From positions 124,001 through 188,000 of the forward strand of contig CAWKGK010000003.1 of assembly GCA_963849115.1 (NCBI GenBank): a stretch of DNA of 64,000 bases. The letters run 5' to 3'. Below are positions 55,770-64,000 of this stretch, one piece after another; positions within the stretch are counted from its first letter, which is position 1, and each line of letters opens with the position of its first letter. The DNA is from JACDAL01 sp963849115. GTDB lineage: Bacteria; Actinomycetota; CADDZG01; WHSQ01. Below the pieces are notes generated by a model. That model was not told the DNA's origin, did not search any database, and was given only the letters and a program-made list of their open reading frames with translations. A program made the translations under genes and the position numbers.

Positions 55770-57171
55770 TCACGCTGAACGGATCGTAGGGGCGGCCGGG
55801 AATCGCCTTGGAGGTCATCGTGTCCTTGTAGATCGTCACTTCGTACTCGTACGTCGCCCCCGGCGTGCACGCGGTCGCGGGCGTGCAGCCCACGATCGTG
55901 TCGGTCCATACGCCATCGGCGACGATCCACTCTCCCTCGACCACCAGTGACGAGCTCACATGCCGACTCACCCAGCGGCCGTCCGTAACTTCGAGCGTCC
56001 ATCTGCCGGCGAGATCGGAGGCTTCCTGCTCGTCGAGCCCGAACCTGTGGAGCTCGTCCTGCGTGTACGAGACGTCCCACATCCCGAGTGCCTCGCTCGC
56101 AACATCGCCCGAGGTCGCCTCCGGAGCGCGGGAGCACGTCGGCGTCGGGTGATCGCCGATCGTCGCACGCAACGCGCGAATCTCGGCGATCGCTCCTCGG
56201 GTCATGGCGTTCTCTTCGAGCTTCCGATACACGGGCTCGAGCGCCACGCGCAGGCCCGCAAGATCAGCGGGTGCGGCGCTGCGAAGAAGCGATGCGTCGA
56301 GCCCGCATAGCAGGAGCGCAAGGTCTGCCTCGCCTTGCGTCACGTCATCGGCGATGGGGTCGATGGCGTCGGCTGCGGCCCTTCGGAGCGTCTGTTGCTG
56401 CTCTGTCGTCAACGCCGCGAACGCGTCGTCGTCGACGATGATCGCCATCGGCTTGGGCCAGAGTACGATGTTTCCCGCCACGGCGCGCACGCCCTCGCTA
56501 TGTCCCCATCCCTCGACGCGGCTCAAGTCGAGCTCGGCGCCGTCGAGCGCCGATAGATCCCCGGGCGGATAGAGGACAGGCGTCGCGCCGAGTGCCCCTA
56601 GAGCCATCTCGGCGACTGCTCCCTCGCGCACTCCGATCCTACGGCCGCGGTAGTCGTCCGGACCGATCAGCGCCTTCTTGCCGGCCGGCAGCCGTAGCGT
56701 TCCCGGCACGACTCCGAGCCCGACGACGCCGAGCTCCCCGAGCGCCTCGAGCATGGGAGTGGGAATGTCACTTGCGGCCACCGCGCGCTGGAGCTCCACG
56801 CTGTCGATGAGAAGCGGTGCAACCAGGGCCTGGAAGCTCGTGATGCCCATCGTGTCGAAGGCGCGAACACCGACGTCTCCGAGATCGGCCTTGCCGGCCG
56901 CGACGTCCTCGACTGTGCCGCGCTCGTAGGCGTTATCGCCATCGCGCCAGCCTTCCCGCACGTCTATCCGCATCGACCCGTTCGAGAGCTCGTCCACCGC
57001 CTCCGCGAACCTCGTCGCAGCATCCTCGGCGTTCTGCGTCACGTACGTGAGCGCGAGAGGCTCTCCCGGGTCGTCTCCACCTGCCTTGTCGCTCGAGCCG
57101 CCGCACCCTGCGACGACTACGATGAGGGCGAGCGCTGATGCTCCCAGCTGCAGCCTTGCCGTGATGTTCAT
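55744..57171 (-). CDS. TRAP-type (DctP) solute-binding lipoprotein with C-terminal lipocalin-like domain
   Basis: 475 residues from ATG 57171 (GAGGAGG upstream). Lipobox VVVAGC near residue 22. Residues of about 35-345 match the DctP fold of TRAP transporters (SNGSMRIDVREGW, YRGRRIGVREGAVAEMALGA, VEGWGHSEG). Residues of about 360-470 are an added domain with WDVSYTQDELHRFGLDEQEA, GRWTLEVTDGRWVSR and EVTIYKDTMTSKAIPGRPYD, resembling a lipocalin-like barrel. No DctQ or DctM permease is in the window. It lies between two sensor kinases, convergent with one and divergent from the other, so a sensing role is plausible. Confidence 0.83.
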   Translation of the reverse strand: MNITARLQLGASALALIVVVAGCGGSSDKAGGDDPGEPLALTYVTQNAEDAATRFAEAVDELSNGSMRIDVREGWRDGDNAYERGTVEDVAAGKADLGDVGVRAFDTMGITSFQALVAPLLIDSVELQRAVAASDIPTPMLEALGELGVVGLGVVPGTLRLPAGKKALIGPDDYRGRRIGVREGAVAEMALGALGATPVLYPPGDLSALDGAELDLSRVEGWGHSEGVRAVAGNIVLWPKPMAIIVDDDAFAALTTEQQQTLRRAAADAIDPIADDVTQGEADLALLLCGLDASLLRSAAPADLAGLRVALEPVYRKLEENAMTRGAIAEIRALRATIGDHPTPTCSRAPEATSGDVASEALGMWDVSYTQDELHRFGLDEQEASDLAGRWTLEVTDGRWVSRHVSSSLVVEGEWIVADGVWTDTIVGCTPATACTPGATYEYEVTIYKDTMTSKAIPGRPYDPFSVIKPYRRVR

Positions 57172-57330
57172 TTGGGCCTCCTCGTTTTGTTCATTTGGCC
57201 TCCTCGTTGACGAGGTAATGATCGGGCACCGCGCACCGCAGCACATCGGGGATGGCCCCCCGATGGCAGGCCGCTCATGTCAGGGCAGGCCCCGATCTCG
57301 ACGCACAGGCCACTGTGCGAGGATTGTCAC

Positions 57331-59034
57331 ATGGCACGTGCCGCGCTCCTCGTCGTCCTCGGAGCGGCGGTCGCGCTGGTCGTGGGCGAACTCAGCCTCG
57401 ACATCGTCCGGAACGACGCCGGGTACACGCCCGCAGGAGCGTCGGCGCCGCGCGAGATCGCCTTCTCCATTGCAGGCTGGGCGCTGATCGCAGCGGGCCT
57501 CGTGTCGTGGTGGCGAGATCCAGGCAGCCGCTTCGGCGCGCTCGTCACCGGCGCGGGGCTCGCCTGGTTCGTCGCGGAGTGGAACAACCCCGAGAACCCG
57601 TCTGCGCTAGCATTCACGATCGGGCTCTGCCTCTACGTTGCGTACCCCGTGCTCGTCGCGCACGCCGCTATGGGCTACCCTTCGGGGCGGCTCATCTCGC
57701 GCCGACGCCGCAATGGGGTCGTGGCAGCGTACGTCGGTGCGATCGGCGTGCTCGGTATCGCACCCGCGCTCATCTTCGATCCCCGCGCCGCGGGCTGCGA
57801 GGGCTGCCCGTCGAACCTGCTTCTCGTCACCAACCAGCCGGAGCTCGTCGACGGTTTCGAGCGCCTCGGCGTCGTGCTCGGGGTCGCCTGGTCCGGAGCT
57901 CTGTGCGGACTCATGTGCGCGCGAGCGAAACGCATGCCGGTCGTCCGCAGCGTCGCCATTCCCGGTGCTCTCACGCTCGGCGTGACGACGGTCCTCTTCG
58001 CGCTCGCGCTCGAGCGCGGGTTTCTCGCCCACGGCAATTTCGAGTACCGGCTGTGGCCGGCCCAGGTCGCAGTGGCACTCGCGCTTGTGCTCGGGGTCGC
58101 CTGGACCTGGGTGCGCGCGAGACGTCTCCGTCGCACGATGGCATCACTCGTTGCTGCCCTCGCTCGCTCACCGGCATCGGGCGAGCTTCGCGACGCGCTC
58201 GCGGCCACGCTGGATGACCCCGATCTCGTGCTTGGCTATCGGGTCGATGCGGGCCTCGCACCGGTCGACGTCCACGGAAGAGCGGTCGACCTGACTGGCC
58301 TCGCGCACACGGCGCTCGTCGCCGACGGGCGCGAGGTCGCTGTTCTCGGTCATCGCTCTGGTCTCCTCGACGATCCGGCTCTCGTCGAGCAGGTGACCGC
58401 GACGGCGCGGCTCGTTCTCGAGAACGAGCGACTGCAGGCGGAGGCAAGCATGCGTATCGAGGAGCTTCGCCGCTCGCGGGCGCGTGTCGTCGAGGCGGCA
58501 GACGCAGCAAGGCGGAACCTCGAGCGCGACCTCCACGACGGAGCACAGCAGCGGCTGGTTTCGCTTTCGATCTCACTCGCGCTTCTGTCCTCGGCGCATC
58601 CGGAGGCCGCTGGTCTTCACCGCGCACAGGAAGAGTTGCGAGCTGCAACGGCGGACCTTCGCGAGCTTGCCCACGGCATCTACCCCTCGGTTCTCGTCGA
58701 CGGGGGGCTCGCCGAGGCGCTCGTGGCGCTTCGCGAAGAGACACCGATCATCCTCAAGCTCGGAGGACTGCCGAAGGGTCGGCTCCCGCCGGAGATCGCG
58801 GCAACGGCGTATGCAGTCGTCTCCGAGCTCGTCGACATGTCACGCGAGCGTCTCTCTGTTGTCGCCGAGCACCGCGACGGTGCCTTGGTGCTCGTCGCCG
58901 AGCCGGATGCCGATCCGATCGACCTGACGAGCGTCGAGGATCGCATCGCGGCAGCGTCGGGCTCGATCGCGGTCGTCGAGAATCCAGGAAAGGGCCGGCG
59001 TTCGCTACACGTGGAGCTTCCATGCGGGCCGTAA
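57331..59034 (+). CDS. NarL-type sensor kinase with phospho-acceptor His but degenerate ATP-binding domain
   Basis: 567 residues from ATG 57331 (GAGGA upstream). N-terminal membrane helices (about 1-290), then a GAF-like region. The phospho-acceptor motif LERDLHDGAQQRLV is intact (His near residue 406). The region that should be the HATPase domain has no N-box Asn (VVSELVDMSRERL instead of SEALTNVVKH). It also has no DxGxG (VAEPDADPIDL), and the G2 loop is deleted, while the final strands persist. It cannot be expected to use ATP. The response-regulator gene overlaps its end by 13 bp. It is paralogous to the kinase at 54171, which has the opposite defect. Confidence 0.87.
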   Translation: MARAALLVVLGAAVALVVGELSLDIVRNDAGYTPAGASAPREIAFSIAGWALIAAGLVSWWRDPGSRFGALVTGAGLAWFVAEWNNPENPSALAFTIGLCLYVAYPVLVAHAAMGYPSGRLISRRRRNGVVAAYVGAIGVLGIAPALIFDPRAAGCEGCPSNLLLVTNQPELVDGFERLGVVLGVAWSGALCGLMCARAKRMPVVRSVAIPGALTLGVTTVLFALALERGFLAHGNFEYRLWPAQVAVALALVLGVAWTWVRARRLRRTMASLVAALARSPASGELRDALAATLDDPDLVLGYRVDAGLAPVDVHGRAVDLTGLAHTALVADGREVAVLGHRSGLLDDPALVEQVTATARLVLENERLQAEASMRIEELRRSRARVVEAADAARRNLERDLHDGAQQRLVSLSISLALLSSAHPEAAGLHRAQEELRAATADLRELAHGIYPSVLVDGGLAEALVALREETPIILKLGGLPKGRLPPEIAATAYAVVSELVDMSRERLSVVAEHRDGALVLVAEPDADPIDLTSVEDRIAAASGSIAVVENPGKGRRSLHVELPCGP

Positions 59035-59666
59035 TCGCCGACGACGAGACGCTCCTTCGCGAGGGCCTTGCGCGGCTTCTCACAGATGCCGGGATCGACA
59101 TCGTGGGAACCGCAGGCACGGCGGCGGAGCTCCTGCGCCGGGTCGAGCTCAGCCGGCCCGATGTCACGATCGTCGACATTCGTATGCCCCCGACACACAC
59201 CGACGAGGGGCTCGTCGCCGCCAGCGAGATTCGTGAGTCGTACCCAGAGGTCGGTGTCCTCGTTCTCTCGCACCACCTTGAGTCGAGGTATGCAATGCGT
59301 CTCCTCGAGGAGCATCCGGAGCGTTCGGGATACCTGTTGAAGGAACGGGTCTCTGATGTTGCCGTTCTCATCGACGCGTTTGGACGTATCGCCGAGGGTG
59401 AATGCGTTCTCGATCCGACCATTGCTCGGCGGCTCGTGAGACGTTCACGCGAACGTGGGCCTCTCGACGAGCTCACGGAGCGCGAGCGCGAGGTGCTCGC
59501 GGTGATGGCGGAAGGCCGGTCGAACAAGGGCATCTGTGCACGTCTCTACCTCAGCCCGAAAACGGTCGAGTCGCACGTGAAGCACATCCTCATGAAGCTA
59601 GGAATCGACGAGTCGGACGACGACCACCGGCGCGTTCTCGCGGTGCTGGCGTTCCTTCGCTCCTGA
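59022..59666 (+). CDS. NarL/FixJ-family response regulator
   Basis: 214 residues. The receiver domain (about 1-120) has the acidic pair DDE at the N-terminus, phospho-acceptor Asp in TIVDIRMPP and the conserved Lys in YLLKERV. The LuxR-type helix-turn-helix (about 150-210) is LTEREREVLAVMAEGRSNKG then LSPKTVESHVKHILMKLGI. It should dimerise on phosphorylation and bind DNA. It starts inside the end of the His-bearing kinase gene (13-bp overlap), so the two are coupled. Confidence 0.92.
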   Translation: MRAVIADDETLLREGLARLLTDAGIDIVGTAGTAAELLRRVELSRPDVTIVDIRMPPTHTDEGLVAASEIRESYPEVGVLVLSHHLESRYAMRLLEEHPERSGYLLKERVSDVAVLIDAFGRIAEGECVLDPTIARRLVRRSRERGPLDELTEREREVLAVMAEGRSNKGICARLYLSPKTVESHVKHILMKLGIDESDDDHRRVLAVLAFLRS

Positions 59667-59979
59667 GAGCCTTGGTCGACGTCGCCGTGCTGCCGGTAGC
59701 GCCAACGGTCAGAGTTCGTCCGCGATTGCCTCGACGATTCTCGATGCATCACGAGGGCGTCACGAAGCTCCTCGACGTCCATATTTGAGAGCCTCGTACT
59801 CGCTAACGGATGCACGTGAATCAGGGAGAGCTCTCGATCGGATCGAGGGTTCTCCCCGTATCCGGTTCAGCTGCGGACTCCTAACCTCCACAGGCTCCCC
59901 CACGTCACCTCCACAGGCGTTGCGGTGCCTAGGCCTTGTCGCTGGTAGCGCTCATCAATGAGCAGCTTCCAGAGATAGT
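59667..59979. other. Intergenic, no feature recognised
   Basis: About 310 bp after the response regulator. No RNA element or gene found. A reverse frame begins at 59815 but has no homology. Confidence 0.4.
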
Positions 59980-60095
59980 GCGGTGGTCGAGGACATTCAT
60001 TGGGCCCAGCCGACGCTACTGGATCTCCTCGGACAACGTCGTGGACCTCACCCGCACCGCTCCCATCCTCTTGGTGGCTACTGCTCGAAGGGGTC
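59980..60095 (+). pseudogene. Fragment of an AAA-ATPase regulator gene
   Basis: VVEDIHWAQPTLLDLL, then one frame over DNVVDLTRTAPILLVATAR, matches the Walker B region of cyclase/AAA/LuxR-type regulators, including the one at 29831. Only about 40 residues survive, in two frames. The neighbouring strip to 60534 holds no other recognisable gene. Confidence 0.6.
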
Positions 60096-60534
60096 GTCTG
60101 ACTCGCCGGCGTTCGCGCGTCCTCGGGTTCACGAGCATCCGCGAAGTCAGACTGACGAGGAAGCCCGCCAGCTCGCTGTAGTTGATCTCGATGTTCTCGT
60201 CGTCAGTGCCCGAGGCTTCGGTGTTCGGGAAGGCGATATCGGCCGGCGGAAGCTCCATATCCACGAGCTCCGAGTAATAAGGACTAGCCGCCACCGCCCT
60301 TGTTGTCACCCTCCCGTGTCTAGAGAGAGAGAGCCAATCGCGCGCTCGCGTCATGGCGACCTAGAAGAGGCGACGCTCGTCCGCATCGCTTCCCTCGTAG
60401 CGGCCCGCTGAGAAGATCTCGCGCGGGACAAGCCATGCTTGTCGGCGCCCCGCCTCTATTTCCGCACCGCCCGCCAGCTGGGGTTGTGCTCCGGGGACCC
60501 AACCCTGGATCGGTGCTGCCGGCGCGCTCGTCGC

Positions 60535-61088
60535 TCCAGGTGCGACCGCTTACCGACGACGAGGTGGCGCTGTGCCGAAGCTTGTCCGTGAGTAGCCTCA
60601 CCGAGACCAGGCGCCCAACGGCTTGGGCGCTGGCCGAGGCAACGGCACGGACCTCAGAGATTCCATAGATCCGAATCCGGGACATCGATGTAGACGAGGT
60701 CAGAGTGTGGCTGTGGGGCTCGACAAAGGCCGAGCCGCGCTGGGGCCGGCTGACCGAATGGGGCAGCAGACAGCTCGTCCGTCGGGTCGAGCGAGTGAAG
60801 AGCAAAGGCCCCGACGCGTTTGCTGGTCTACGACGGTGCCCGCGACGACAAGGTCGCTCAGATCTCGTCGTGCATCGCCATCACCGATGTCTGCGCATGA
60901 CCGGTTTGGCCAAGGAGCCCGACGTCCGCCCACATTCGGTCGTGGCGTGGGCCGGACCAAGGGTGCTCTCCGAGACGACCCACATCGAAGCGGTGGCCAA
61001 GGCCTTGGGGGCAAGAAGCCTAGATCGAGCCGCTTCACTGATCGGTTGGGAGTGGCGAGAAGAGGCAGAGTTGTGCGCCGATTCCTAG
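60535..61088 (+). pseudogene. Decayed tyrosine-type site-specific integrase remnant
   Basis: Pieces in more than one frame read VRPLTDDEVALCRSLS, TETRRPTAWALAEATARTSE, an in-frame TAG, WGSTKAEPRWGRLTEWGSRQ and RPHSVVAWAGPRVLSE. They also include ARSLDRAASLIGWEW. The layout resembles an integrase catalytic-domain gene of actinobacterial plasmids or phages that has gained a stop and two frame changes. No complete catalytic set (R-H-R-Y) is visible. Confidence 0.55.
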
Positions 61089-61390
61089 ATGGCGACTGCT
61101 CCCACAGGCGTCTCCCGCCTTCAGGCGCTGGAGGCGATCCTCCTGAACCCCGAACTCTACTGGCTCGCCGAGGAGATTCCCATCCCCGATCCCGAGCGCG
61201 GAGGCAGGACGCGCGCCCATGCGAACTTCGCATATCTCCTCTACGAAGCTCTGATCAGCGGCTACCGGAGCGCAAGGCAGGTGGAGGCCGAGCTCTCCCA
61301 TGAGGTGGTGTGGCGCTTCGCCCGGCGGATGGTGCGCAAGATGTTCCCGGACGACCGCGACATGCGCCTGCCGGGTAAACCCATGCGGCG
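61089..61390 (+). pseudogene. Transposase-like N-terminal fragment, truncated by another element
   Basis: From ATG 61089 the frame gives SRLQALEAILLNPELYWLAE, GGRTRAHANFAYLLYEALIS and ARQVEAELSHEVVWRFARRM, then LPGKPMRRHHW. I recall this shape from actinobacterial transposase-like proteins but cannot name the family with certainty. Coding sense ends at about 61390, where the opposite-strand transposase fragment begins, so the gene is cut by that junction. Confidence 0.5.
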
Positions 61391-61926
61391 CCACCACTGG
61401 TTGAGGAATTCCCTCCAGGAAAGCCCCGACCGCCTCGGGGCAGGGGTCGATTCGTTCCGAACGCAGAATCGACCACACGGTACTGGGCGCGATCGCGATC
61501 CCGAGGTGCTTGAGCTCTCCCTGGATCCGTCTGTAGCCCCAGGTCGGGTTGTCCTCGGCGAGGCGGATCACCAGGTGACGAACCTCTGCCTGCGTGGGCG
61601 GGCGGCCTTGGCGCCGTGGGCACGTCCAACCACGCGCCACGATCGCGCGGTGCCAGCGGAGGACCGTCTCGGGACGGACGAAAAAATGAGGGCCAGCGGC
61701 TCTTCGGCGGGACCCGGCTGGCGGCGGCGAGGATCGCGCGGTCATGCGGCTTGAGATCCGGCCTCTTCACCTGGCGCTTGAGGACGCAGAGCTGGTGGCG
61801 GAGCACCAGAATCTAACCACCTTGGCCTCCTCGGAGCGGAGAGCGATGACGACGAGCTCTAAGAGGCGACGCCGGCCCCAATAGAGGAGCGAGAGGATCA
61901 TGAGGCCGCGGGTCTTCGGTTTCACG
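61390..61926 (-). mobile_element. IS3/IS481-like (rve) transposase N-terminal half, frameshifted relic
   Basis: Read leftward in successive frames: MILSLLYWGRRRLLELVVIA, ILVLRHQLCVLKRQVKRPDL, FVRPETVLRWHRAIVARGWT, DNPTWGYRRIQGELKHLGI and RRSGLSWREFLNQ. This is the conserved first half of an integrase-core transposase. At least three one-base changes break it: one missing base near 61812, an extra T in a T6 run near 61695 and an extra C near 61435. The catalytic DDE half is absent. Confidence 0.7.
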
Positions 61927-62084
61927 TGCCGGACCCCCTAGAGGTCTCGGACGGAGTCGGCAGCATAGAGCCAGGTTCGAACGACCCCGGTCTACAGGCC
62001 GAATCGAGTTTTCGGCACCGACACCGTCGGCTCCACCACCGCTTAGAGAGCATGACCAGGATGACGAACCGGCCGCACCGCGAG

Positions 62085-62117
62085 AAGGCCGGCCCCGCGC
62101 TGGGCGAGGCCGGCCTT
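62085..62117 (-). terminator. Intrinsic terminator after the membrane-anchored protein gene
   Basis: aaggccggcc (62085-62094) and ggccggcctt (62108-62117) form a perfect 10-bp stem with a 13-nt loop, about 30 bp after the leftward stop at 62148. Short A and T flanks fit a high-GC terminator. Confidence 0.6.
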
Positions 62118-62147
62118 TCGATGAACCGCGGGCGGCGGAGATCCGCG

Positions 62148-62765
62148 CTATCGAACGACGATCGGACCGGCGATCCCGAATGGCCCGAAGTCCTCCCCGC
62201 GGACTTGGATCGGCCGCATGCAGACGATCGCGTGCCTGCCCGGCAACACCGACTCGACGATGCTGCCCGAGCTGTTCGCCGGGATGGTGTCGCTGGAGAG
62301 GTACCTCACCTCGCTCTCGCCGGGCCAGCCATGCCCCAGCTTCCCGTTCTCGTTCGCCCGTCGGATCTTGCCGACGACCGCCTCGAACGCCCGCAAGGTG
62401 TATCCCTCCTGGAGCTCGTACGAGTCGAACATCACAGGCTTCTCGGTGGCGTTGACGACCTCGAAGGGCACGACCCCCGGCTCGATCCGATCGGCCGTGA
62501 TCTCCATCGAACACGTCGACCCGTCGAACGTCACGGTGCCGACCGCCTCTGCTTCCGCCTCCGCCGGGTTCACCGTCGGTGGCCCCGTGGCCGGGGTCGT
62601 CGCGTCTTCCCCAGGGCGGTTTACCAGGACCAGCACGACCGCCGCCACGCCGATAGTCGCCGCCACGGCGAACGCACCGATCTTCATGTTTCGGTTCGCC
62701 TTGGGCTGGCGCTTCTCCTGCTGGGGCCATGGATCCACGTCGGATTCCAGCTGCTTGTTTGTCAT
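62148..62765 (-). CDS. Membrane-anchored extracytoplasmic protein of unknown function
   Basis: 205 residues from ATG 62765 (AAAGGTG upstream). A cytosolic N-terminus of about 25 residues is followed by one membrane helix (MKIGAFAVAATIGVAAVVLVLV) and a Thr/Pro/Ala linker. The extracytoplasmic domain begins VGTVTFDGSTCSMEITADRI and ends FGPFGIAGPIVVR, with VVNATEKPVMFDSYELQEGYT within. The beta-strand pattern resembles small cupredoxin-like domains, but I see no copper ligand set. It follows a broken TolB/WD40-like gene on the same strand. Confidence 0.7.
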   Translation of the reverse strand: MTNKQLESDVDPWPQQEKRQPKANRNMKIGAFAVAATIGVAAVVLVLVNRPGEDATTPATGPPTVNPAEAEAEAVGTVTFDGSTCSMEITADRIEPGVVPFEVVNATEKPVMFDSYELQEGYTLRAFEAVVGKIRRANENGKLGHGWPGESEVRYLSSDTIPANSSGSIVESVLPGRHAIVCMRPIQVRGEDFGPFGIAGPIVVR

Positions 62766-63011
62766 CTCGAACACCTTTCTTGTATGAGGATCTTGCTCCC
62801 ATCGGGGAACCAGCGGTCAATGACTTCGCCCGTCTCCACGGAGAGATCCAGAACGTGCCGTCGGGGTTGACTGTGAACAGGTGAGTCAGGTCGGTGCCGG
62901 AGACGAAATACAATCCGGCCGTCGAGGCCGGGGGGCCTTCTCCCCCGCCGGCAGGATGAGGGACACGATCGTGCACAGCCCGATCGTCATGTTGAACATA
63001 GTTCGACGCAT
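62764..63011 (-). pseudogene. Truncated secreted beta-propeller (TolB/WD40-like) gene start
   Basis: ATG 63011, with GAGGAGG upstream, opens MRRTMFNMTIGLCTIVSLIL, a signal peptide. Then in another frame comes LYFVSGTDLTHLFTVNPDGT, and in a third DLSVETGEVIDRWFPDGSKI. A normal gene of this kind would be several hundred residues. Here it shifts frame twice and stops after about 80 codons at the next gene's start. Confidence 0.5.
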
Positions 63012-63163
63012 CGTTCAAACCTCCTCGCGTTCGTCTCGCCTTCTTGGAAGACTGGTGATCGACCCGACGGGTACTCACCACCCCTGCCCCTCGACGTGCA
63101 CGCGGCGAGCGCAAACGCAGTCACCGGCCATGGAAATCGCTAGGCGCTTCATGCCATCCTTCC

Positions 63164-63445
63164 CTAATCTCCCGTCCTCGATGGACGGTTAGATCGCACG
63201 CAGCGCACGACCCGATCAACCCGGATCTGGGCCCGACGCGCCAACTCCGCGGCCGCCTCCGCCGATCCTTCCTGGACCACGTAGAACACCGACTCGTCTT
63301 CGGGGACGAGGATCGAATCGAGATAACGCGCACCCGTCCCTTGCGATGACAACTCCGCCGCCACCTCCTTTGCTCGGGCGTCGGACTCGGCGAACGCCTC
63401 AGCCGTCACGCCGGGCCAGTAGCTCTCGACCATGAACGTGTCCAC
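63164..63445 (-). CDS. DUF4242-family small protein
   Basis: 93 residues from GTG 63445 (AGGAGG close upstream): VDTFMVESYWPGVTAEAFAE then ARYLDSILVPEDESVFYVVQ and AELARRAQIRVDRVV. This is the pattern of DUF4242 proteins, small ferredoxin-like-fold proteins of unknown role (some are described as nickel-responsive). ATG 63433 is an alternative start. Confidence 0.7.
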   Translation of the reverse strand: MDTFMVESYWPGVTAEAFAESDARAKEVAAELSSQGTGARYLDSILVPEDESVFYVVQEGSAEAAAELARRAQIRVDRVVRCVRSNRPSRTGD

Positions 63446-63566
63446 AGACCTCCTCCACAAAAGGCTAGATGCCGAAGCTAGCCTGGTGGAGGCCCGGAGG
63501 AATCCGTGGAACCCGCACATTTGTGCGGGCCCGACCCCCCGATTGCCTGCCCGGCGGCGGCTGACG

Positions 63567-64000
63567 TTACCGCCGGGATTCAGCCAACCGGGCGGCGAGC
63601 CCGGCCCTAGACCGGATCCCGAGCTTGCGGTAGACGCGAGTGAGGTTCGCCTCGACTGTCCTCACGCTGATGAAGAGCGCATCGGCGACCTCGCGGTTCG
63701 TGCGGCCCTCGGCCGCGAGCTGCGCGACCTGCTCCTCCGTCGGCGTCAGCTCATGTGGCGCTGGTGCGCGGCCGCCGATCCGCGCGAGTTCCGCCCGGGT
63801 CTTCTCTGCCCAGAGCGGCGCGCCGAGCTCCAGGAAGATGTCGAATGCACGGACCAGGTTCTCGCGCGCGGACCTCTTCTTCTTCATCCGCCGCTGCACC
63901 TCGCCGGTCACGAGAAGGGTCCTCCCAAGCTCGAACGGTTGAGGTATCCGTTCGTGTTGCCCCAGGGACGTCTCCAGATGGAGCAAAGCGGCGGGCAGAT
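63567..64000 (-). CDS. LuxR-family transcriptional regulator (partial, 5' part outside window)
   Basis: The visible C-terminal portion has helical repeats (ENLVRAFDIFLELGAPLWAEKTRAEL) followed by a LuxR helix-turn-helix: HELTPTEEQVAQLAAEGRTN, ALFISVRTVEANLTRVYRKL. The layout fits the large AAA/TPR/LuxR regulators of actinobacteria. The frame stays open to the window edge, so the N-terminus lies beyond 64000. Confidence 0.85.
   Translation of the reverse strand, partial: LPAALLHLETSLGQHERIPQPFELGRTLLVTGEVQRRMKKKRSARENLVRAFDIFLELGAPLWAEKTRAELARIGGRAPAPHELTPTEEQVAQLAAEGRTNREVADALFISVRTVEANLTRVYRKLGIRSRAGLAARLAESRR

Noticed and set aside
57252..58217. A second open frame across the sensor kinase gene
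   Set aside because: It is out of frame with the kinase, which has clear membrane helices and the acceptor motif.
61813..63114. A very long leftward open frame
   Set aside because: Recognisable segments (membrane-anchored protein, transposase start, signal peptide) lie in other frames; composition is typical of antisense or out-of-frame reading.
1..64000. tRNA, rRNA or tmRNA genes
   Set aside because: I looked for cloverleaf-like segments and T-loop motifs and found none that fold convincingly.

Overview
The window is high-GC DNA from an actinobacterium-like chromosome. This rests on GTG and TTG starts, several genes with a TANNNT box 5-8 nt before the start codon and no Shine-Dalgarno (leaderless style), a SigE-type sigma factor, a class F sortase, a LigB-type ATP-dependent DNA ligase and paired NarL-type kinases. 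A Rubrobacteria/Thermoleophilia-like or uncultured soil lineage is possible but not proven. I saw no rRNA, tRNA or CRISPR.

Layout. 1-5.6 kb: nitrogen assimilation genes (a glutamate-synthase-like trio glxB-C-D, divergent from a GlnT/GMAS-like glutamine synthetase), then a TPP riboswitch driving a CytX-type permease. 5.8-20 kb: lipoprotein, proline iminopeptidase, PfkB sugar kinase, a divergent pair (aromatic amino acid decarboxylase and MFS transporter) that both carry C-terminal cyclic-nucleotide-binding domains, a VWA protein, small enzymes, and a sigma factor coupled to a membrane Kelch protein. 20-39 kb: DNA ligase, secreted repeat protein plus sortase, RTX-repeat protein, VOC/CHRD/NTF2/cupin proteins, TypA, a large adenylate cyclase/AAA/TPR regulator, DHFR-like and VOC proteins, a lone lipoyl domain, methyltransferase, ADP-ribosylglycohydrolase with a truncated LacI regulator, CutA. 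39-46 kb: a compact three-gene cassette (DUF6361-like, PLD nuclease-like, SF2 helicase) that looks like an unnamed defence system. 46-51 kb: a potABCD-like polyamine ABC operon with a terminal XRE-cupin regulator. 51-54 kb: gene-poor DNA with repeats and an IS21 relic, plus an SDR. 54-59.7 kb: two paralogous sensor kinases, a TRAP-type binding protein and a NarL response regulator. 59.7-64 kb: a mobile-element graveyard, membrane-anchored and DUF4242 proteins, and a truncated LuxR regulator.

Two systems stand out. First, the kinases at 54-59 kb are complementary cripples: one keeps the ATP-binding domain but has lost the phospho-accepting His, the other keeps the His but has lost the ATP-binding boxes. 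They may work only as a heteromeric pair feeding the adjacent response regulator, with the solute-binding protein as a candidate sensor. Second, the DUF6361/PLD/helicase cassette is preceded by a hairpin-bearing repeat whose second copy lies 5.7 kb away in a junk region.

Caution: four otherwise good genes (CytX, the lipoprotein, the helicase and DUF6361) are each split by one apparent extra base, two or three of them in short G/C runs. Sequencing or assembly error is a serious alternative to real inactivation.
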